In this document: one piece after another, positions 32,916-44,656 of the stretch
Numbering within the stretch: the stretch's first letter is position 1
Layout of the letters: each line of letters opens with the position of its first letter
Made by a program: the position numbers and the translations under genes
Source: Locusta migratoria
Lineage: Eukaryota; Arthropoda; Insecta; Orthoptera; Acrididae
Direction of reading: 5' to 3'
Length of the DNA stretch: 64,000 nucleotides
Assembly: GCA_026315105.1 (NCBI GenBank)
Contig: CM048746.1
Coordinates: forward strand, 139,234,730 to 139,298,729
Notes under the pieces: generated by a model
What the model was told of the DNA's origin: nothing
Seen by the model: only the letters and a program-made list of their open reading frames with translations
Databases searched by the model: none

Positions 32916-33256
32916 AATATTTAACAAAGTACAGATTTTAATGAATGTAGTAGTGGGGTTCTTAAGGGCCATCAATAGCTGGTGAAACGAAAATTGCTGT
33001 TTTTCTATGTACGTGAAGAAGTTACTCATTTAATTGTACAATGGACTTTTTCATGAAGTACAAATTATCTTGTTCCCAGTATTATTAGTTTAAATATTCT
33101 GGACGGCCGATTACCCTGCCGCTTAGTCCCCTTACAGATCGGAACACTCAATGTTCTGTTGCTATTTTATCTGCATAAAAATATTAGTGAAAATAATATT
33201 TGTTAGGTCTGCTATATTTTGGCAAAAGAAGCGGATTTTAACATCTGAACAAGGGA

Positions 33257-33543
33257 AGTTACGTTGTCAGGGACAGGATGTAAAAATACGTTTCGCAGAA
33301 GAAGAAGAAAAGTCTGGTAGGGCACATAAATGTGTAGTTACATTGAAACTTAGTGGGGAATCAGTGAAAGTGTTTCGTGTTCGTGCGGGAACATACAATG
33401 CACCACATGCTGGAATGTCCGGAAGTAAATCACCCAAGAGCGTGCACAGCCCAAGACCTGATGACCTGCAGCAGTTCAGCAATGGCATATATAGACTTCT
33501 GGAAGAAAGAGATATGAAGTTGACCATACCATCTTGTACATAA
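33257..33543 (+). CDS. Unidentified ORF in the spacer of the large inverted repeat
   Basis: An open + frame runs to a TAA at 33541-33543. The frame opens at 33151, but the first part (to about 33245) belongs to the left arm. The later part has coding-like composition: VKIRFAEEEEKSGR, VVTLKLSGESVKVFRVRAG, SPRPDDLQQFSNGIYRLLEE. I do not recognise the family. An acceptor-like TTGTCAG|G lies at about 33266-33272, so this could be a captured terminal exon of a host gene. It could also be a remnant of the element's own protein. No upstream exon is visible. The start given is approximate. Confidence 0.35.
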
Positions 33544-33631
33544 TGTTTCATGTATTATATGTTATTGTAAAAATGTGTAGACATTATTTTAAAATTTGTG
33601 AATTTATTATATACTGTTTGTAGCTCGCATA

Positions 33632-33633
<2 letters not shown>

Positions 33634-33690
<57 letters not shown>
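33634..33690. repeat. (TA)n microsatellite
   Basis: About 28 TA units in the spacer of the large inverted repeat; prone to cruciform formation. Confidence 0.95.
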
Positions 33691-33691
<1 letters not shown>

Positions 33692-35202
33692 TTTCGTCGA
33701 ATCCGCTACCCTAGTATATTTTAATGATGAAAATTGTGTTTGAAAACAGGCGAAAAAATCTATTTTTTGTATCTCAATCTTAGAAATACAAAAATGTTTA
33801 ACTTACTGGAATCCTATAAACCAGCCACCATGGTCTAAATTGAATTCTTTTGACAAGCTGAAAGATGTCTGTGATTTAAAAAAAAAAAAAACATCGCTCT
33901 CTGTTGGGACACTAACTAAAATATATGTACTCTAAATAATTTTCCTTACTTCTCAGAAATTTGAATGTATAGATATAAAATCATCTCATCAGTTTGTTCT
34001 ATATCATTTAAAAACATACTGTGATATCGTATTCCTCTGTAATTTCAAGTCAAGAAGCTATTTATTTCACACCACTACTTTTTCCCAGAGTAATATTTCA
34101 CTGATGAGATTTCGTTAATATGCAGACACTTTCGGTGTAATGCTAAAATCCGCTTCTTTTTGTCAAAACAATAGAGTTTACAAATATTCCACTCACTAAC
34201 GTTTTTTGCATTTGCAGTTACCTCATAATATTAAACTGTGTTTAGTAATACTGAGGGCAAGACATGTTAGTAGTTTATGAAAATAACCATACGCGGTATA
34301 AAATTAAGCAAATTGCTCACTGACGTTGTAAAAATAAAGACAAAGCAAATTTAGTTTTACCAGGTATCTGTGACTCCTTAAAAGTCCATTACTTCATTGA
34401 ATAAAATCTGTAGTTGCTCGAATAATGCGCTTCATATACAAGTTTCGTAAATTAATAACGTGACAAAATAAACTTCTCTTTGCGTATTATCATTTGATAA
34501 AATCTTGCTTCGATACCTCCAATCATTTATGAGATATAAGGGATTGTATAAAAATTTCTTCCCGTTTTCTTCGCTGACGCACGGGATCGGGAACAAGAGC
34601 TTTACATACAACCCATTATCTGGAGATTGGTGATAGATAGCGACATCCTTCCAACTTCGAAAAATAATTAAATATTTCAGCTACATTTCATCCGCAGCAA
34701 CATATGACCTAACATGTACCAAACGCAAATTCATAGCGACCTCTATTTTTCAATGTAAAATTTTCGGATTCCTTGTAGGACTGTACTGAATCCGTAAATA
34801 TCACAAGAACTATGACCACTAACAAAATAATATTCATTTCATCATGAAGCAGATGAATGCATCTATTAGTTGTGCGAGGATCATATTTTTTTTACCGAAT
34901 AGTTTCTTTATAATCGATTGAGAAAGACCGCACTTCGCTGGCGGGCGCGTGGCACTGCGTTTCGTCTGGTGTGCTCTCTTCGAGTTCCTGCCTTGCTGGC
35001 CGCAAGGTTACACGCCACACGCGACTCCTGATTGGACAGCGCAGGTAGCATTCCGAAAACATGCGAGGATAATAGGAGACGCGCTATGTCCAGAATTTTG
35101 CAGCAAACAGCCATTCAGCAGGCCGCAGGGCCGGCCGGTCACCAGCCTGTGTCCTTCGCGGCATGCTTCCTGCAAATCTTGCTCCGTGTGAGAGAGGCTT
35201 AG

Positions 35203-36157
35203 GGGCGCATCCTTTGTGTTCACTAGTTCAGTGAACCGCCGCAAAAAAGCTCGTCGTAAAATAAATAAATAAATAAATTAAATTAAATAGTGTTTTTAAA
35301 CTATTATTCTTCGTCTCGTTTTTCTATCAGATCATTTTATATGCACATTCAAAATGTTCTTATCGCATGTGAAACGTTTTACGTTGTGACGACAGCACGT
35401 ATACAAGACGTAGCGCGGCCGCTTAATATAGGCGGCAGTGGCCGCAGCGTTGTAATGCGCATGCGCGGCTGAGGTTCAAATTCTCTTCTGAACCCCCTGG
35501 AGGCAGCATATGGGCGCTCCCGCGGCAGGGAGGGGCGAGGGGAAACGCCGTTTTTAACATTGGCGTTGGAGCTGGCAGAGACACCAGCTCCTGGCTACTC
35601 TAGCTCTGGCGGTTACACACGAATGGTCTGGAAGCAAGACAATGGAGCTACTGTGCACCTCTCCTTACGCATGCGTAAATCCTCCATGAAGGCAACATTT
35701 TCCCTTTGTTTTTGGCGCATTGAAGATTCATCAAAAACACATCATATTTGGTAAAATATCTTAGGGCTATCAATTAAAGAGACGTCAAGTGTAAAAGCCT
35801 TCAGAAGATCGTATCAAGAATAATAATGAAATCACTACTCTCTACCTTGCAAGAATAGCCGTGTGATTAGCGACATGGCTTTCGAAGGTAATGGGTTCAA
35901 GACCGTTTGTAAGCAATTTTTAAAACCCAACATTATTTTCAACAGATACGGGAACAACAATGACTTTTTTATTGTTACTTGCCACAAAGATGTTTAGCAA
36001 ACGTGTCGCGATTTTGAGGATAAATGACATTTATACTGTTCGTTGTGAGAAATATTTAACTTGTTTGAAAAGACAAGGGGGAGAGCAGCCTTTGCGCATG
36101 CGTCAGGTTAGGAGGAGGGTGCTGCTTACAGGGTCACGTGACGCAAAGATAGCTTGT
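35203..36157. other. No gene recognised; two weak tRNA-like segments
   Basis: Around 35420-35495 ('GCGCGGCTGAGGTTCAAATT') and 35850-35925 ('AATGGGTTCAAGACCG') there are box-B-like sequences that may be old SINE heads. The remainder is not recognised. A short TAAA repeat lies at about 35260-35285. Confidence 0.35.
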
Positions 36158-36358
36158 TCAAATGTTCAAATGTTTGTAGAATTTATGGGACTTAACTACG
36201 GGGTCATCAGTTCCTAAGCTTACAAAATACTTATGAACTAGCTAAGACTAAAGACGGCACAAATATCCATGCCCGAGGGGGGATTCGAACCCCCGACCGT
36301 AGTGGCCTTGCAGACCGTGACTGGAGCGCCTCAGTCCCCTCGGCCACCGCGGCCGGCA
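36158..36358 (-). mobile_element. SINE-A copy
   Basis: Complete SINE-A in the - orientation. TAGCTTGT at 36150-36157 recurs at 36361-36368. Confidence 0.9.
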
Positions 36359-38230
36359 GGTAGCTTGTCTTTTCATCGTCACGTACTCCTTTTTTTACAG
36401 TCACTTAACAGTGTAATCAGTTAGTTACTGTGTTCTAATGTTGATGTGTATATTCATATGTTCTTGGAACAAAAGTGTGAAATAAAGCAGCTTGCTAGGC
36501 CGACGCCTCAGCTCGGGTTGAGTTACTATTTACTTTGTGTTATAATGGTGGAGTGCCTTCTTCTGTTAACACAGAGTGTACCTGTAGTTCTCGTTTTATT
36601 TTATTTCGAGACCCGAAATATCGAGAGTCCACTGTATCAAGTTGAGTTCACTTATTGTCTAACTTCCTTTAATTTTTCCTTTTTATGTAGAAAATGTCTT
36701 AACGAGGAGAAAAGAATGCAATTTGGATATTAACAAAAGTACCGTCTATTTGTCTAAACCTGTTCGCCTCCCATGTCATATTCTACGGACTCCTAATTAG
36801 GCTTACACACACACTTAAGAAGGCTTAGTACAGGGAGGGGATCTTGAAAAATGTGAAGAAACAAGTGATTTATGGTGTAACTTAAAGATACAGAAATTTT
36901 AACTCAATTACGCAAGTTATGGTTTCAGCCACAAATCATGTTTTGGTTGGACTCTAATTATTCATATACCGGCAAATGCTCTTTAAAAGACTTCCAGTAC
37001 TCCAACCGAGGGCTGGGCTATAAGCGGAAGCATGATTCGAAAGTTGTTCTCCCCGTCACATATCAAATCGCGCAATTCGTCGTAAGGCAACAGCCCTAGT
37101 GGCCGTTCGTCTTCTAAACGGCAGAAATGCATCTTGCTGGACTTCCGCTGGGGGCCGTATTTGGTTCCGAGTTTAGCCAATATAGCAAACTGCAGCCATA
37201 TACGCCGTGGCGCGATTGAAATAAGAGCATTTTTCAGCGGCCGTGCCCGATATCTGTGCTATCGCCGGCCCAGGGTGACAAACGACTGCCGCGCGCCGCG
37301 GTGGCGCTGTGTGGGGACTCCGAAACGCCATAACTGTCGCTGCCGCCAGCTCTGCTGTCCGCCGACTTCTTATACCGTACTGCAGTGGCCGGGCTGCCGG
37401 CGAGAGCGGCGGCGGTCCATTCCGCGACACACTGCACCGCCGTACTGCATCTGCCACTCTGCATTGTTCTCACGGGACACGCGCTATTTCTCATTTTACC
37501 CTTTCAGACCTGATTTTTTTTTTTTCTGGAGGAAGGAAATTATTCTTTTTGCTGTATTCCTCTTAAATTAGGTTTTTAATGATTTTTAGATGCAAGATTT
37601 ACGCAGTTGTATGCATCCATTTACATACTACAAAATTGCATATGCTAAAAAAAATATTTTGTAGAGCTAACTTTTGTACTAAATAAAGTGATCATTCAAT
37701 AGTTGCCATGGAAAATAATTTCTACTACTTTACAGTTGTGCAGTGGAATACAAGTAACCCACAACCTGCGTGTACCTTGAAATTCTCAAGCTGGTGCACA
37801 GTGCAACACTGATTACTTGCTATTTTTATAGTGATATTCCGCAGTTGACAGTAAGTGTGCACGATGAAAAGGTTGAACACTCAGTCATATACATGTTGTT
37901 TTGTTTGAGAAAAAATATTTGTGGACTATCTTAGACACTGTAAAAGTTATGTACACAATTGTACCCGGAGGGTCTGGAAGGGTTAAAGACCTGCTACTTT
38001 TGAGTATAAAGCAGGACGTACATATGTTATTTTACATGTTATATCATACATTTACTTCATCGATGATTCATATTTTAACTTCTTGAAATATTGGGGGTCC
38101 TTTTTTTCCAAAGAAAATAGATTAGAGAACACAAAAAATGATTAGTTACATGGTTGTTATGCACATATAGAAATTCAAGGCATTATAAAATTGCGCTTAA
38201 TTATAAATATGAGATAAAACAAATGGATTT
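36359..38230. other. No gene recognised; GC-rich block at 37140-37480
   Basis: The GC-rich block is open in several frames without recognisable motifs. To its left, a - strand ORF (36983-37180) ends in FRIMLPLIAQPSVGVLEVF but is too short to assign. The rest is AT-rich. Confidence 0.4.
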
Positions 38231-38306
38231 AAAGGGACCGGAACTCGAACCTGGGACCTTTTGACTTCCGCAGGAAAGCGCTCTACCACTGAGATATCCC
38301 GAGTGA
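38231..38306 (-). mobile_element. tRNA-like SINE head
   Basis: On + it reads GAACTCGAACCTGGGACCTT and GCTCTACCACTGAGATATCC, which is the complement of a box A/box B pair with correct spacing. It has no acceptor-stem pairing that I could confirm, so it is called a SINE head and not a tRNA gene. Confidence 0.6.
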
Positions 38307-38312
38307 AAGTTT

Positions 38313-38500
38313 CAAATTCAAATGTTCAAATGTTTCTTAAGCTTAAGGGATTTAACTGCGGGGTCATCAGTCCTTAAACTTACAAACTACTTATTAACTA
38401 CCTTATACTAAAGAAGAAAAAAACATCTATGCCCGATGGTGGATTTGAACCCCCAGGCTGTGACTGGCGCGCCGCAGACCGCTCGGCCACTGCGGACTGC
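38313..38500 (-). mobile_element. SINE-A copy, diverged
   Basis: The tail is recognisable (ATGTTTCTTAAGCTTAAGGG) and the head is shortened: the middle of the tRNA-like part is deleted between GAACCCCCAGG and CTGTGACTGG. Confidence 0.85.
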
Positions 38501-38507
38501 TTGCAAG

Positions 38508-38820
38508 TTTCATTCTGGAATCATCCCTTAGGCTCTGGCTAAGCCATGTCTCCACCATATCCTTTCTTCCAGGTGTGCTAGTCTTGCAAGTTTCGCAGGA
38601 GAACTTCTGTGAAGTTTGGAAAGTAGGAGACGAGGTACTGGCAGAAGTAAAGTTGTGAAGACGGACCGTGAGTCGTGTCGGGATAGCTCAGTGGTAGAGC
38701 AGTTGCCCGTGAAAGACAAAGGCCCCAGGTTCGAGTCCCGGTTCCGGTACACAATTTTAATCTTCCAGGAAGTTTCATATCAGCGCACACTCCGCTGCAG
38801 AGTGAAAGCTTCATTCTAGA
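38508..38820 (+). mobile_element. tRNA-containing SINE, nearly complete
   Basis: The order is: a 5' part with GAGACGAGGTACTGGCAGAA, then a central tRNA-like unit (GATAGCTCAGTGGTAGAGCA as box A, AGGTTCGAGTCCCGGTTCC as box B), then 'CCAGGAAGTTTCATATCAGC' and 'CACTCCGCTGCAGAGTGAAA'. The tRNA-like part sits in the middle. Pieces of the same family are at 11890, 19079 and about 30262. Confidence 0.78.
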
Positions 38821-40415
38821 TTTAAATGGGTTCGCTGTGCTGATGGCTAGTTACAGTGTACTGTGCGATATATACATTCGAACTTGTGCACTGCAGACGG
38901 AAGGTTAAATTGTAAGTTTGCTTCTTTGCTTCCTTTTCATGTTCACTCATGACTGACCTTTTGCCGCCCCCTCGTCCCACAAGTGGTGAAAATTTGTTAC
39001 GTTTCTAATGACATACGCGTAAAATCTCAAGAATGTAAATCTGGAGTTAACAAATACATAACATTTTAATTGTTTTTAGAATTAACTGAGTATTAGACTC
39101 AGTCGGATAGAAATAATTACTAATATATGCGAAACACGTATGCAAGGCATCAAAATCGCTGCCGAATACCTTAATTCTATTCATTAAATAAACGTCAATC
39201 AATATGCATGTCGGATTAAAGTTTCCATGAGGTCTAATTGGTTCACCAATGAAAATCCAACTAATATTACGCGGATTGGTCGTAGGCAAGTGGCTTCAAG
39301 GCGGATTCAATATGACGTGCGTATTTTAGTGTCAAATGGTATTAAGCAATCCGTAATCTTGCATGCTATGTGGATAAACATGCAAAAGAAAGGAGTATCA
39401 CTTAGCCGCTGCGGACACGAATGCTGCAAGAATGCAGGTGATTTCAGACAAGAGAATATTCACATAAACATATTTTGTGATAAAAGTACACAGAATGAAA
39501 AAGGTGCAGTTCAGTGTTTTGAAAATTACTGAAAGTCTGTTTTTATATGCCTGGTGTAAAAAAAAATCCAGGTAAATAACGACAATGAGAAGTAGTAAAA
39601 GAAGAAAGATACCTATGTATAATAAGACCATGTGAAGTGAAGAAGTTGATGAAATCAGTGTTGAGTGTTGTCGCCATCACTGGCTATACCCGCTGTTACA
39701 CCCCGTCGCATTGTATCAAAGGAAATAATAATTGGACAAGTTAATAGGGATAGCTGCATTTATTAGTAAACGGAGAATCAAAATCTTTTTGGGGGAAAAC
39801 AGGTATATCAAGCAGGTGTGTCTGGTGGGAATATCATCATTTGTCCTACTTTGACCTTATTTTTTTAATAATAGGGACAGAAAATTACTCTTTGTATCTG
39901 ACTGAGAGTTAGGTGGTACCAGGACGTAAGACTTCTGCTGAAAACTTTCAAGAAACTTACTTTCAAACTGATGGAGCTCCAGACATTATCCCTCTGCCGT
40001 GCACGTATATGTAAACAAACATTTCCAGTGACAAGAGATTGATCGAAAGGCAGATATTCACATGCATCGACCTTCACGAAATATCACACCCATTGGTTTT
40101 TTGCTAAGGGGTGTCGTTAAAAACTCAGCTTAGTCTAAAAATCTTCAGTCCATTACTGAACTGAAAGACTATACACGGTGCATTTCATGATTTCGACAAG
40201 TTATACCACACTTTTCTGCAGAGTATGTAACTGTGTGCCAGAAAGACTTCAAAGCTGAAATATATAAAAAAAATCGCACTGACGTGTTTTACGGCCCACT
40301 TTATATTTGTAGTTTTATAAGTTTTTGCAAACATTTTTGACCAAAATAATAATCTAAATAATAACAAATTAATTAATAAGAGTGTCTGAAACCCTTTTAG
40401 GAAATAAATAATTTA
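38821..40415. other. No gene recognised
   Basis: AT-rich DNA. One + ORF (39227-39532, 101 codons) contains a Cys-rich part (SRCGHECCKNAG) but shows no convincing homology and no splice context. I leave it unassigned. Confidence 0.4.
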
Positions 40416-40419
40416 GGTA

Positions 40420-40490
40420 GTGGCGGGTTTGGAACCACCGACCTTTCGCGTCACAGTCCAGCACCTTACCCACTACGCTACGGCTATAAA
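40420..40490 (-). mobile_element. tRNA-like SINE head
   Basis: The reverse complement reads GCCGTAGCGTAGTGGGTAAG (box A) and GGTGGTTCCAAACCCGCC (box B). No tail of a known SINE follows. It is probably an isolated or old SINE. Confidence 0.55.
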
Positions 40491-41655
40491 TCAAAACAGG
40501 AGTTCTTTAATCTCATACTATTGATGGCCGTTGTTAACTGATGTTAATATGGCATTTGTAGGCATTAGATTATCATTTATCGAACGAAGAACGATGTGTT
40601 TTTGTTAATTCCTCAGTGTGCCGTTGTTTTGAAATGACAACGTGCAAGTTACAATAAGAAAATCATCAAATACGCGTGGAATGTCACGTGACATCTCCGA
40701 ACGGCTGGTTTTCGTTAATTTAATGGAGGGTGTCAAATCTCCGTTATTTTTGCAAATATGTCTCAAACAATACCAGATATGAAAAAAACGTGAGAGCAAA
40801 GTTGTAAAGAATTTTCTCCTCTACAAATTCGGTTATTCAATTTTCGCGTCAGATGAATAGTTAAGTCGTTATTTTCATTTAAATTTCGAGCTGTCAAAAG
40901 ACGATCGTAAAGGCCCACTTTTAGTGTTCCTACCGTAACCTAAAGTGGGCCAATATTTGTAATGAATAATGACACATAAATGCAACCTTGTGTTTATTTC
41001 AGTATGCAGTGACTTTTGCATCACCCTGTATAGTTCCAATACCTTGCTTATACGCTGCAGTTACGCCCTCAAATAGGAACTGTTTATCATATCTCATTGA
41101 CCCCTGTACCCTCCGGAGTGAGGGAAAATTCGCAAGATCGTTCGCGTGGAAACGATTCTGTCGTTGGGAGCTTTTCTTTTGTGCGGCCGAGGCGCCTTTA
41201 CGCTCTTATTGAGTTTCGGGATACGGAAAACAATTGAGGAGACAGAAATTGGTTTTCCAGAGATTATTGGGGAGATGTGGCGGCCCCGGCGAGTATTTAT
41301 GAAGCCCGTTTGGCCGCCCTGCGCCGTTTAGCGGCGGTCGGTGGCTCCGCGGCTTTGACGCAGCCGAGCGTGCGCCCTCGATAAGTCGCGGGCAAGCCCT
41401 CCGTTTGTTCCTCTCCTTATCGGCCGCCTCCTGTTTCACCTTATAACCAGCTTTAGGCTACCGCGCTTTCCGGACCTTTTCGATAACTTTGATCCTGCAG
41501 ACCAAGAAATTCCGCCGACCCTGCGTCCAAGAGAAGCGCGTCACCTCGACCGCTCAGTGGTGTTGAATCATTCGTATGCTGTAGAGATTGGAAAGGTAGA
41601 TCCCTTTACGGAACCGTTCCTTTACGAATAGTTCTTACTGAACTAGCTCAGTGAA
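40491..41655. other. No gene recognised; GC-rich block at 41140-41450
   Basis: The GC-rich block contains an AT-rich core (GAGTATTTATGAAGC) between CpG-rich flanks. Open frames exist by composition only. Confidence 0.4.
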
Positions 41656-41660
41656 CTACA

Positions 41661-41963
41661 CTTCTGGAAACTGAAAAAAGAAACCCCGAATTTGTCAACC
41701 CGGCAGAGGGAAATTTTATTGACACATTCTTGAGGATGTATACAATACAAGAAGATACAGACATCGCCTTAGGCACGTGAGTAGTCACCAGAGCGTCACC
41801 AGAGCAGTGTCAATGCTAGTACGATGTACACCTCCTTTTTCAACAATGCACGCCGCAATTCTCCCAGGGAAACGATCGTAGAGGGACTTATTATAATCTT
41901 GCGAACTGTACTGCAATGCAATTTCCACCTGCTACCTCAGTTGGGTCAGATTTCTTTCCAGTC
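41661..41963 (-). mobile_element. Tc1-like transposon, 3' end fragment
   Basis: The left end (CACTTCTGGAAACTGAAAAA) and the following 'ATTTTATTGACACATTC' and ACGATGTACACCTCC blocks match the 3' end of a Tc1 family I recall from insects. The - strand would encode the very C-terminus, with 'LREN'-type remnants. Nothing of the catalytic core remains. Confidence 0.55.
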
Positions 41964-41989
41964 CTGTATACCGCGCAAACATTTATAAC

Positions 41990-42145
41990 GTTTAGTTTGG
42001 CAGCTACAACCGTTCAAAGTTTCGGGGGCGGGGACTGCGATAGCGCAGCTGACTGGCCCACTGTCTCATGACCACCAGCCAGTCAGATACGCTGTCGTAG
42101 CCTCCGCCCCCGAAACTTTGAATGGTTGTAGCTGCCAAACTAAAC
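41990..42145. repeat. Small hairpin (foldback) element
   Basis: The two arms, starting at 41990 and ending at 42145, are near-identical inverted copies of about 56 bp (GTTTAGTTTGGCAGCTACAA, AAAGTTTCGGGGGCGG). An inner stem CTGACTGGC/GCCAGTCAG surrounds a loop of about 20 bases. A single arm of the same sequence is at about 7046-7095. Confidence 0.85.
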
Positions 42146-42689
42146 ATGATAAAAATGTCATTCAAAATTCTTTGTACACGGCTGATGTCAAAAATTCCAG
42201 TGCATGATACAAACAACCATTGTTCCATTTGAAAAATTGTATGTTTGCATAAAAAACACACCTATGTATTTTTACAATATGTTTATTGGCTAACAGTACG
42301 AGTCCTTGACTACCAATCAATTCTGTGAAAACCGCACATCAATCGCATTTTCCATTTCCGCAACATTTGCGGTGCAAGTGTTAGGTGTTCACCCTCTAGA
42401 ATCCTCTAAAGAAATCAGAGGAAAAAATCAAGACATTGAATTATTGCTGATAATTTTGACGTAGCTTAAAGCCACTGTAACCTTCATTGTTACTAAATTT
42501 GTTTAACAGACTATCTTTTGTCGTCAACCGAACAGCATAGCAGGACAGGTCTGCATCCTCCTAGACTCGGGCGCAACAGCAGAGCTGTGGAACACATAGT
42601 ACACTTCAGGGGTGACGTGTGGGTTACGTGTGCGTCGTCGACTTCTTCTCCTACGGTTGATTAATGTGCATAAATATTGTAGAAAGCAA
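42146..42689. other. No gene recognised
   Basis: AT-rich DNA without recognisable motifs. It may include further diverged parts of the transposon that starts near 42690. Confidence 0.45.
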
Positions 42690-43250
42690 TGGTGTACGCA
42701 GCGACATCGCTGATAACATAATTGGCATTAATAGTGGGTCTGTTCGTTTGAAAATGGTAAATCGGTTCGCCGTAGACATGGGGAGCGGCATCACAGCGAT
42801 TGCAGTCGAACATGGCATAGAGTGTCAATTCGAGGCCTTATGGTGTGGAGTGCTTTTGGGTACAACTGCAAATCAGTTTTTGCGTGTCTAGAAAAGTGAC
42901 GAGTTTGATCCACATTGAGTGACGCCTTGCAACACGTAGCGACACCCTTTCTGCGTGTCACCCCAGACGTCATTTTTCAGCAAGGCAACGCACGACCACA
43001 TGTTCCTGCAGGAACAAGTGCCGCCTTGGTGTCACAGGAAGTCGCTCTTTTACCCTGGCCCGCCAGATCAATAGAAGATGAGAGGGACAAGGAGATAGGA
43101 AGGGCGCGGCGCTATGTCCAGCTGGATGCAGCGTGCACGGCAGTGCCAGGGACCGGCATTCTCGCCTTAAAAATGCCGATAGCGTCACGCGTGAAACATC
43201 AGGCCCTTTGCCGATCCTGTGCCTCTTGCTAACAGGATACGATGATACGT
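42690..43250 (+). pseudogene. Tc1-like transposase fragment
   Basis: The + strand reads MVWSAFGYNCKSVF near 42840, then in another frame VTPDVIFQQGNARPHVPAG (42965-43020) and LLPWPARSIEDE (43045-43085). This is the order of the central and C-terminal transposase blocks. The second catalytic Asp (QQDNARPH in the family) is Gly here, and the last block (SPDLSPIE.VW) has lost its middle. The copy is inactive, and I see no terminal repeats. Confidence 0.75.
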
Positions 43251-43745
43251 ACTGAACCAAGGTGACTGAAATGCTAATCATTTTTGGAACGCACTAGAGA
43301 ATGTCCTATGAATAAGAACTTTCTGTTTCAAGTCATTAACGGTGTTCAGTTTTTTTCTTTTTTTCTGAACATGAGTAGTTTCAAAGTCTATATTAATAAA
43401 GACTAACGCGCACACGGTTCCAACCTGTCGCACGCCACAATTTTTCATATTTCACGTGATTATGGACTGAATTATAAAATTTTAAATGCTGTCATAATCT
43501 ACGCTTTTAGGGAAATAATTTTTCGTTAAACGTTTAGACACTGAGACATGTTTTACATATCTTCTCGGTCAAATAAAATTATCCAGCTTTGGATGGCAAA
43601 CTCCGCTATCGTCATTTGGAGTAAAATCGGCTTTTAATCCGAGAAGATTTTATTGAAAAATGACACCTCGAACGATAAATGAAGAATATGAAGATATGGA
43701 AAAATTATTTCTATATATAGGAATTTATGTTGATAAATAATAATT
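43251..43745. other. No gene recognised
   Basis: AT-rich DNA, nothing supported. Its last 11 bases are the left target duplication of the LINE that follows. Confidence 0.5.
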
Positions 43746-44645
43746 GGGGGCTGGGGTATATGGGGTGCAGCCAAGACGGGAGGGCGTCATCTCTCTAGGA
43801 AAACTGGCCTCAGTATTCCAGGCCAAAATCACTGCCATCAGGGCGTGTGTGGAGGAGAATTTGCGTAGGTGCTACAAAGATCGTAGCATCTATATCTATT
43901 CAGGCAGCCAGGCAGCCCTGAGATCACTGGCAGCTCCTGCAACAAGGTCTAAAATTGTTGCAGAATGTCACAGGGTTCTGGTGGAGCTAGGGGAAAGCAA
44001 TAGAGTAAACCTATTGTGGGTCCCTGGCCACTCGGGGATCAGTGGCAATGAAATTACCGACAGATTAGCCAGGATGGGGGCAGAGACTCCATTTATTGGA
44101 CCGGAACCTGTCCTGACAATCACCAAGGCAATGATCAAATTGGAGCTACGTAACTGGCTCAGAAGACAGCACGTAGAATATTGGACCAAAGTCCATCAAC
44201 AAAAACATGGCAAGGTAATGATGCCAAAGCCATGTTTTAAAAGAAGCTCTGCAATCCTGGGTCTGAACAGGAGAGATATTAGACTCATGGTTGGATTGCT
44301 GACAGGCCATGGGAATTTCAAAAAACACCTACGTACAATGAGAATAACAGAAGAGGACCCTAAATGTAGGATCTATGATGACGGTGATGAAACTGCATCA
44401 CATCTAATCTTCGAATGCATTGCATTGGAGAATAAAAGGCACAGAATATTTGGGACAACCAGACCCGAAGAAATTGTGTCTAATAAAGAACTGGTAAAGG
44501 GACTCCTTGCACTGTTCAAGGGCATTGGTTGGCTTTACTAGATATACAGGGAGCGATACCGCACAATAAACTTAGTTTCGGTGCGGGCAGTGGCGGGTTG
44601 GACCAAGACTGTTTTGGCTTCCCTAGAAAAATCAATCAATCAATC
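43746..44645 (+). pseudogene. I-clade-like LINE 3' end: RNase H domain and C-terminal Cys motif
   Basis: One open frame (43744-44541) covers the C-terminus of an I/R1-type LINE ORF2. RNase H blocks are FQAKITAIRAC (about residues 25-35), IYIYSGSQAALRSL (48-61) and LLWVPGHSGISGNEITDRLA (90-109). Two catalytic acids are lost: the family Glu is Lys28 and the Asp is Gly54. His96 and Asp106 remain. Further on, CRIYDDGDETASHLIFEC has Tyr for the second Cys of the usual C-C-H-C motif. The 3' end has AATC repeats. AAATAATAATT at 43735-43745 is repeated exactly at 44646-44656, so this is a complete 5'-truncated insertion of 900 bp. The first ATG is not a real start. Confidence 0.9.
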
Positions 44646-44656
44646 AAATAATAATT

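Larger units (their letters stand above)
31845..35202. mobile_element. Large foldback-type element with ~1-kb imperfect inverted arms
   Basis: The left arm (31845 to about 33245, including two SINEs) and the right arm (about 34140-35202) are inverted copies. Shared blocks include GAGGTCGCTAT, ATGTCGCTATCTATCACCAA, ATAATGGGTTGTATGTA, TTGGAGGTATCGAAGCAAGA and AAGAAGCGGATTTTA. Both outer ends begin CTCTCACACGGA. The outer ~150 bp are more diverged than the inner part. The spacer holds a short ORF (33257-33543) and a TA repeat. Long inverted arms ending in CTCTCACACGG suggest a DNA transposon, possibly PIF/Harbinger-like, but I see no transposase. Confidence 0.7.

Noticed and set aside
38680..38752. 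Possible tRNA gene (also 19105, 28000, 30300, 40420, 53660)
   Set aside because: Boxes A and B are good, but each unit lies inside a repeat with SINE-type flanks or matches other copies, so SINE heads are the better explanation. No unit showed convincing cloverleaf pairing by eye.
39227..39532. 101-codon ORF with several Cys
   Set aside because: No recognisable domain, no splice or promoter context, AT-rich codons; chance ORF more likely.
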